Source: Polaromonas sp.
GTDB taxonomy: Bacteria; Pseudomonadota; Gammaproteobacteria; Burkholderiales; Burkholderiaceae_C
Length of the DNA stretch: 64,000 nt
Assembly (NCBI RefSeq): GCF_029945685.1
Contig: NZ_JAQSDA010000009.1
Location: 124,001-188,000 of the forward strand
Direction: 5' to 3'
The stretch's first letter is position 1. Each line of letters begins with the position of its first letter. The notes beneath the pieces are model-generated. The model had not been told where the DNA came from, searched no databases, and saw nothing but the letters and a program-made list of their open reading frames with translations. Position numbers and translations under genes: made by a program. This document shows positions 58,958 to 64,000 of this stretch, in pieces.

Positions 58958-61108
58958 TTAGATCGCCAGCGGATCCACGTCGATCGCCCAACGCACCAGA
59001 CTTTTGAATTCGGCCTGCCTGCGCGTCTCGTGCAGCAGCGGCTGCCAGGCCGCCAGGAAACGCTGAAGCGCCGCGCGCGAGGGGCTTTCGACCAGCATCT
59101 GGGCACGCTCGATGTTGGCCACGCGCTGGATGGTCATGGGTACGGCCGGGTAGGGCGTGACCGCCTCTATCCCGGGCAGTTGCTGCGCCTGCGCGGCCGC
59201 TGCTGCCGCATTCAGAAAACCCTGGGCCACCGCCTGGTCCCGGGCTTCTGCGCGCACCAGGGCTGAAAAGCCGAAGGGCGACATGCCGGCCGCCTCGCGC
59301 TCCTTGAGTTCCTGCGCCGCAAACGTCGGGTAGTCGTGTTTTTTCAGCGCGCCAAACAACGGGTGCTGCGGATGGAAAGTCTGCACCCACATCTCGCTGG
59401 CTTCGCCATGGTCGGCGTCGCGCCCGGCGCGCCCGGCGGCCTGCATGAGCAGGCCGAACAGGCGCTCGGGCGCGCGGAAATCGCTCGAGAACAAGGCGCC
59501 GTCGGGGTTGATGGCAGCCACCAGCGTGATGTGGCGAAAGTCGTGGCCCTTGGCTATCATCTGCGTGCCAACCAGCACATCGACCTCGCGCGCATGCACG
59601 CTGGCCAGCTGCGATTCGAGCGCGCCCTTCAGGCGCGTGGTGTCGGCGTCGATGCGTGCAATGCGCAGGGGGCTGCCGTCCGGCCGCGTGACTCCCGCCA
59701 GCAGCTCGGCGATGTGTTCCTCCAGCCTCTCCGTGCCCTTGCCCACGGGCGCGATGTCGATGTTGCCGCAGGCCGGGCAGGCGCGCGGCACCCGTTCGGT
59801 GAAGCCGCAGTGGTGGCAGCGCAGGGTACGGTCAATTTTGTGGAACACCCGGAAGGCGCTGCAATGCGGGCACTCGCTTTTCCAGCCGCAGTCGTGGCAG
59901 GCCAGCACCGGTGCGTAACCGCGGCGGTTCAGGAAAATCAGCGACTGCTCGCCGCGCGCAATGCGCTGGGCGATCGCGTCCAGCAGCGGCGGCGCGATCG
60001 TGCAGTGTTTGGGCTGGTGGTTCATGTCGACCAGCCTGACGGCCGGCAGGCTGCCTTGTTGCTCCGCGCCGCCGATTCGTTCGCTCATGGTCAGGCGCTG
60101 GTAGCGGTCCACCATGGTCGCCTGCCAGCTTTCCAGCGAAGGCGTCGCCGAACCGAGCAAAACCCGGCAAATACCGGCCGGCTTGCCTTCGTGCTCCGGC
60201 CTGGCATCGGCGCTTGCCGCCGGGGCGTCCGGCGAGCTTTCGATCATGGCGCGGTAAACCGCCAGATCCCGCGCCGAATAACGCGCGCCTTCCTGCTGCT
60301 TGTAGCTCGGGTCGTGTTCCTCGTCGACGACGATCAGGCGCAGATTGGGCAGGGACGCAAAAATCGCCATGCGGGTGCCCAGCACCAGCCGCGCCTGGCC
60401 GGCATGGGCGGCGAGCCAGCTCTTGAGGCGCTGCGCCGGTGTCAGGCCGCTGTGCAGCGCCACCACCTGGGCTTTGCCGAGGTGGGCAAATCGTTCCTCG
60501 AAACGCGCCTGCAGCTGGGGCGTCAGGTTGATTTCGGGCACCATCACCAGCACCTGGGCGCTGGCGTCGCCGGCCAGCACTTTCGCGGCGGCGCGCAGGT
60601 AGACCTCGGTTTTCCCGCTGCCGGTGGCGCCAAACAGCAGCGCCGGCCGGGTATCGGCATCAAATTCGGCAATAGCCCTTTCCTGTTCTGCGCTGAGTGC
60701 TATCAAATCAGTAGTATTCGGGGTGTCCGGCGAGGGGGCCACCGGCCGCTTGAGCCGGCGTGCCAGCTGTACGGTGCTCAGCTCGCGCAGTTGCGGCGGC
60801 AACGCGGCCAGTGCCACCTCGCCGAGCGAACGCTGGTAGTAGCTCGCGGTGAAACCGACCAGCCGCCGCCAGGTGGCTGACAGGGGCGCCAGGCCGTCCA
60901 GCGCGCCCAGCACCGCTTTGGACTGGCTTTCCGGCAGGTCGCCGCTGTCTGGCAACAACTCCCACACCACGCCCAGAACTTCGCGTTTGCCCAGCGGAAC
61001 CCGCACCAGGCTTCCCGGCGGAAGCGGCCACTCGCTTCTATAGGTCAGCGGCCCGGCCACGCTGCTGTGGGCGGGGGTGGCGACAACGATGCTGAGCCAG
61101 TACCTCAT
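58958..61108 (-). CDS. priA: PriA, primosomal helicase for replication restart
   Basis: 716 residues. Walker A GATGSGKTEVY, DEEHD Walker B, and a zinc-binding region (CHDCGWKSECPHC, then CHHCGF and CPACG), all typical of PriA. The N-terminal 3'-DNA-binding domain is present. It recognises stalled forks and loads the replisome. A 20-residue linker before the helicase domain (NTTDLIALSAEQ region) has base composition similar to a dispersed repeat. Confidence 0.93.
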   Translation of the reverse strand: MRYWLSIVVATPAHSSVAGPLTYRSEWPLPPGSLVRVPLGKREVLGVVWELLPDSGDLPESQSKAVLGALDGLAPLSATWRRLVGFTASYYQRSLGEVALAALPPQLRELSTVQLARRLKRPVAPSPDTPNTTDLIALSAEQERAIAEFDADTRPALLFGATGSGKTEVYLRAAAKVLAGDASAQVLVMVPEINLTPQLQARFEERFAHLGKAQVVALHSGLTPAQRLKSWLAAHAGQARLVLGTRMAIFASLPNLRLIVVDEEHDPSYKQQEGARYSARDLAVYRAMIESSPDAPAASADARPEHEGKPAGICRVLLGSATPSLESWQATMVDRYQRLTMSERIGGAEQQGSLPAVRLVDMNHQPKHCTIAPPLLDAIAQRIARGEQSLIFLNRRGYAPVLACHDCGWKSECPHCSAFRVFHKIDRTLRCHHCGFTERVPRACPACGNIDIAPVGKGTERLEEHIAELLAGVTRPDGSPLRIARIDADTTRLKGALESQLASVHAREVDVLVGTQMIAKGHDFRHITLVAAINPDGALFSSDFRAPERLFGLLMQAAGRAGRDADHGEASEMWVQTFHPQHPLFGALKKHDYPTFAAQELKEREAAGMSPFGFSALVRAEARDQAVAQGFLNAAAAAAQAQQLPGIEAVTPYPAVPMTIQRVANIERAQMLVESPSRAALQRFLAAWQPLLHETRRQAEFKSLVRWAIDVDPLAI

Positions 61109-61473
61109 TTTGGGGTGGATCGATTGGGAGAACAGAGGGGATAGTTAACCAGATAGTCCTAAGATACATTTGCGAACATCGCTGTAAGTGCTTGATTTAA
61201 AAAAGCTTTGACGGTCTTCCAAGGTTTCTGTGGATAACTTTGTTGATAGATTGCCCCGGCACGCGTCCGGGCCTTATAAATCAAGGCTTTTCTTAAATTG
61301 CCCGCAAAAAAAGCAGTTTAAAGATCCTATATGAATCAAGCACTTAGAAGCGCTATGGCTTTGATAGCGGGAGACCGACTTGTTACAGCTTCATGCGGCA
61401 CCGCAGCACAAATTTTGTGAATAAGTCCGGTCTGCGGAGCCTGGATTTGTGCTAACAGGCGGCAAAACCCGCA
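61109..61473. other. Intergenic region between priA and hemE with a long-spaced inverted repeat
   Basis: About 365 bp with no protein gene. TAAGTGCTTGATT (61185-61197) and its exact reverse complement (61334-61346) enclose 136 bp containing TGTGGATAA and a GC hairpin (CCCGG/CCGGG near 61256-61272). The AT-rich sequence differs from its neighbours. It could encode a structured RNA or hold a protein-binding site. Confidence 0.4.
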
Positions 61474-62574
61474 TCAATGCGGGTTTCCCGTGCGCATGCG
61501 GCGGGAATAGGCATGGACGGCGCGGACCAGCACCTCCACGTTTTCGGGCGGGGTGTGCTGGCTGATGCCGTGGCCCAGGTTGAAGATGTGGGTCGGACCG
61601 CTGCTGTGCAGGTCTGCATGCGGCTGGCCAAAACTGTCCAGCACCGCAGCCACTTCCTTCTCGATCTGCACCGGGTTGGCGAACAGCACGTTCGGGTCCA
61701 GGTTGCCCTGCAGCGCCATGCGTGCACCGACCCGAGCCCGCGCCTGGGCCAGGTTGACGGTCCAGTCCAGGCCCAGCACCTCGCAGTCGAGTCCGGCCAT
61801 CTGCTCCAGCCACAGGCCGCCGCCCTTGGTGAACACCAGGCGCGGAATGACCACGCCGTCATGGCTGCGCTTGAGCTGGCTCAGCACGCGCTGGGTGTAG
61901 GCCAGGCTGAAGGTCTGGAAGGCCGCGTCGGCCAGCACACCGCCCCAGCTGTCGAAAATCATCACCGCCTGGGCGCCGGCCTCGATCTGGGCGTTCAGGT
62001 AGGCCGCCACCGCGTCGGCATTGATCGTCAGCATTTTGTGCATCAGGTCGGGGCGCTGGTACAGCATGGTCTTGACCAGGCGGTAGTCGTCCGAACCGGC
62101 CCCTTCAACCATGTAGCAGGCCAGCGTCCAGGGGCTGCCGGAAAAGCCGATCAGCGGCACGCGGCCATGGAGCGCCTTGCGGATGGAGGTGACGGCGTCG
62201 AACACATAACGCAGCTTGTCCATGTCCGGCACTTCGAGTTGGGCCACGGCCGCCTCGTCGCGCACCGGCGTCGCAAAACGCGGACCTTCGCCCAGCGCAA
62301 ACGACAGGCCCAGGCCCATGGCGTCGGGCACGGTCAGGATGTCGGAAAACAGGATGGCCGCGTCCAGCGGGTAACGCTCCAGCGGCTGCAGGGTGACTTC
62401 GGTGGCGTAGTCGGGCGAGGTCGCCAGACCCATGAAACTGCCGGCCTTGGCCCGGCTGGCGCGGTATTCCGGCAGGTAACGTCCGGCCTGACGCATCAGC
62501 CAGACGGGGGTGTAATCGGTGGCCTGACGCAGGCAGGCGCGCAAAAAAGTGTCGTTTTGGAGGGGAGCAAACAT
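61474..62574 (-). CDS. hemE: Uroporphyrinogen decarboxylase (EC 4.1.1.37)
   Basis: 366 residues. The N-terminal active-site signatures are [14 protein letters not shown] and [16 protein letters not shown], containing the catalytic aspartate. The C-terminus has [14 protein letters not shown]. It decarboxylates the four acetate side chains of uroporphyrinogen III in heme synthesis. The start at ATG 62574 matches the family N-terminus. Confidence 0.95.
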   Translation of the reverse strand: MFAPLQNDTFLRACLRQATDYTPVWLMRQAGRYLPEYRASRAKAGSFMGLATSPDYATEVTLQPLERYPLDAAILFSDILTVPDAMGLGLSFALGEGPRFATPVRDEAAVAQLEVPDMDKLRYVFDAVTSIRKALHGRVPLIGFSGSPWTLACYMVEGAGSDDYRLVKTMLYQRPDLMHKMLTINADAVAAYLNAQIEAGAQAVMIFDSWGGVLADAAFQTFSLAYTQRVLSQLKRSHDGVVIPRLVFTKGGGLWLEQMAGLDCEVLGLDWTVNLAQARARVGARMALQGNLDPNVLFANPVQIEKEVAAVLDSFGQPHADLHSSGPTHIFNLGHGISQHTPPENVEVLVRAVHAYSRRMRTGNPH

Positions 62575-62604
62575 GCTTGTATTGTCTCAGGTCGGGGGGG
62601 CATC

Positions 62605-62625
62605 CTTCGACAAGCTCAGGTCGAA
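62605..62625. repeat. Small REP-like palindromic repeat
   Basis: TTCGAC-AAGCTCAG-GTCGAA hairpin in the form CTTCGACAAGCTCAG, a widespread bacterial intergenic repeat type. It lies upstream of hemE. Confidence 0.5.
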
Positions 62626-62667
62626 CGGTATTCGGTGAGCGATCGCACGGCGATGTCTTTTCAAGCA

Positions 62668-62753
62668 GGGGCCGCGGGACCGGCTCCGCCGGCCCGCAGG
62701 CGCAGCGCCCCCTCGGGGGGCAGCGAACCACACGAAGTGGGGAGCGTGGGGGC
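62668..62753. repeat. GC-rich dispersed repeat, copy B, abutting a lipoprotein stop
   Basis: Same element and orientation as 58869-58956, about 86 bp, ending 2 bp before the stop of the minus-strand lipoprotein gene. Small differences lie in the middle (CACACGAAGTGG versus CCCGCGCAGCGGC). Confidence 0.75.
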
Positions 62754-62755
62754 CT

Positions 62756-63499
62756 TTATCTGACCGGCAAGAACTGCAGAAACGAGGCGCCGGCCAGGCT
62801 CTGCACATAGGTGATCACGGCGCGGCGGTATTTCTCGGTCAGGACTTCGGAGAGCAGGTCGAGCCGGCCGATGACCTTGCCGAACTCGCGCTCGAAACTG
62901 AGGTTGCGTTCGCGTTCGGAGATCTCGTCGGCCAGCAGCAGGGGCTGGCCGGCCGGGTTGCGCCGTGAGGCCAGCAGCCAGACGGCCGACTCGATGTTGC
63001 GTGCGGCGTTGTAGATGTATTGCGCGTCCAGGCTGTCGACCAGGTAGAAGTCGGTCTTGCCGTTGTGTGCAACGATCAGCATGTCGGCGCTGGCATAGAT
63101 GAAGGCGGCGACACGGTCGCCCTTGAAGTCGGGGCTCAGGGCCAGCGACAGGGCGGCGATGTCGCGTTTGCCCAGCAGCTCCGGCCAGGGTGTGCGGCTG
63201 TCGATGGCGCTGCGCACGCGCCGGACCGCCGCTTCGCGGCTGTCAATGCCGGTCTTGCGCCATTCGGCGGGGTTGCGCCGGTACAGCTTGTCCAGCAGGC
63301 GGTACAGGCTGCCCAGGTTGTCGCGCATGCCCAGGCTGGCCATGCGGTTCACATCCGATTGCGCCAGCTCGCCCGAGGTCAGCGGCGCCACCTGCGTCTC
63401 GCCGCGGTGGGTCGGGGCGGTCTGCAGGCAGCCGCCCAGCAGCAGCAAGGCCGGCAGACAGGACAGGGACACCAGCAGAGGCCGGCGCGGGGAAGGCAT
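62756..63499 (-). CDS. Conserved lipoprotein of unknown function
   Basis: 247 residues from ATG 63499 with a lipoprotein signal (SLSCLPALLLLGGC, lipobox Cys at about 24). The mature part includes LGSLYRLLDKLYRRNPAEW and LLADEISERERNLSFEREFGKVIGRLD, helical and soluble-looking. The frame extends further upstream over the next gene, but the lipobox fixes the start. It lies close to the CoA-binding gene on the same strand. Confidence 0.65.
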   Translation of the reverse strand: MPSPRRPLLVSLSCLPALLLLGGCLQTAPTHRGETQVAPLTSGELAQSDVNRMASLGMRDNLGSLYRLLDKLYRRNPAEWRKTGIDSREAAVRRVRSAIDSRTPWPELLGKRDIAALSLALSPDFKGDRVAAFIYASADMLIVAHNGKTDFYLVDSLDAQYIYNAARNIESAVWLLASRRNPAGQPLLLADEISERERNLSFEREFGKVIGRLDLLSEVLTEKYRRAVITYVQSLAGASFLQFLPVR

Positions 63500-63545
63500 G
63501 CGGCGATTATCCCGGAGCCGCCGGATGCCACCCGCGCGGGACCCC

Positions 63546-63992
63546 TCAGTCGGCGGGGGGTTGCAGCAGGCCGCGCGACTGCAGCACCTTGTGATCGACC
63601 TTGATGCAGTGGTCCTGCACCACCAGCAGGCCTGCCGCTTCGGCCTGGGCGGCGGCCGCCGGATGGCGGATGCCGAGCTGCATCCAGACGGCCTTGGCGC
63701 CAATGGCGATCGCCTCCTCGACGATGGGCGGAATGTCCTCGCTGTTGCGAAAGCAGTTCACCAGGTCGATGTGTTCGTGCTGCGCCGCTTCCGTCAGGCT
63801 GGCATAGGCTTTTTCTCCGAGCACCTCGCTGACATTCGGGTTGACCGGAACGATGCGGTACCCGTGACCCTGCATGTAGCGCGCCACGTCGAAACTGGCG
63901 CGATGCGGCTTGGGCGACAGGCCCACCACCGCAATCGTGCGGCAATGGTTGAGGATGTAAGGCAGACGTTCGGCCGGCGGGACCGGGCTCAC
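63546..63992 (-). CDS. CoA-binding-domain protein (YccU-like)
   Basis: 148 residues; Rossmann-like CoA-binding domain with TIAVVGLSPKPHRASFDVARYM at the start, YRIVPVNPNVSEVLGEKAYASL and AVWMQLGIRHPAAAAQAE. The GTG at 63992 is 8 bp from the window end, so the true start may lie outside. Function of the family is not well defined. Confidence 0.75.
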   Translation of the reverse strand: MSPVPPAERLPYILNHCRTIAVVGLSPKPHRASFDVARYMQGHGYRIVPVNPNVSEVLGEKAYASLTEAAQHEHIDLVNCFRNSEDIPPIVEEAIAIGAKAVWMQLGIRHPAAAAQAEAAGLLVVQDHCIKVDHKVLQSRGLLQPPAD

Positions 63993-64000
63993 GCCGGAAC

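Noticed and set aside
60660..60720. Dispersed repeat inserted in frame in priA
   Set aside because: Resemblance to the repeat at 52588-52646 is loose, and part of the segment (SAEQERAI) looks like native PriA sequence. Not strong enough to report as a feature.

Overview
The window looks like a betaproteobacterial chromosome of the Burkholderiales, most likely Comamonadaceae. This rests on the high GC, the sox gene set, the priA/hemE/rep housekeeping genes and short dispersed repeats of a type I associate with Polaromonas, Acidovorax and Variovorax. It falls into three parts: an integrative and conjugative element (ICE) with cargo (1 to about 38.2 kb), a sulfur-oxidation (sox) cluster (38.4-52.5 kb), and ordinary chromosome (52.6-64 kb).

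ICE, 0-38.2 kb. The backbone is a Tn4371-family ICE: a parA fragment, a ribbon-helix-helix-like protein, a DUF2840 protein, traF, relaxase rlxS, LysR-type traR, coupling protein traG, copG, trbBCDEJ, a TrbK/EexN-like lipoprotein, trbLFGI and a DUF2274 protein. The integrase lies outside the window to the left. Between rlxS and traR sits a lower-GC cargo of about 13 kb for short-chain amide use: a degenerate heme-oxygenase-like protein, two paralogous Tat-exported substrate-binding proteins, a UrtBCDE-type ABC transporter, aliphatic amidase AmiE, a MoxR-type AAA+ ATPase with its VWA partner (the likely counterpart of AmiB), and the sensor/antiterminator pair AmiC/AmiR. Three copies of a two-hairpin-plus-terminator leader precede the heme-oxygenase-like gene and each binding-protein gene. 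They look like RNA targets of the ANTAR domain of AmiR.

The right end of the ICE carries a defence-like block: an AbiEii-type nucleotidyltransferase convergent with an AbiEi-type protein, four long perfect palindromes in 320 bp, a PD-(D/E)XK-like protein, a HEPN-like protein, and a GNAT protein with a zinc finger like that of eukaryotic Eco1/ESCO cohesin acetyltransferases. A tiny secreted-peptide-like ORF and a 3' fragment of a tRNA gene followed by a terminator mark the boundary.

Sox region. soxR (ArsR family) reads rightward. A DsrE-like lipoprotein, soxF (flavocytochrome c flavoprotein), soxE (cytochrome c) and a YeeE/YedE transporter (SoxT-like) read leftward. Two metallo-hydrolases, a SoxW-like thioredoxin and a small cytochrome c follow, and then the core soxCDYZAXB. 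These would oxidise thiosulfate/sulfide bound to the SoxY GGCGG cysteine arm and pass electrons to c-type cytochromes. A short ATATTC-containing motif recurs in several sox intergenic regions and is a candidate SoxR operator.

Chromosome. A 178-aa exported protein overlaps pldA. Then come a PhnD-like binding protein, a Rep/UvrD helicase, an AEC-family transporter, priA, hemE, a lipoprotein and a CoA-binding protein. An 86-88 bp dispersed repeat abuts the stop codons of both priA and the lipoprotein gene.
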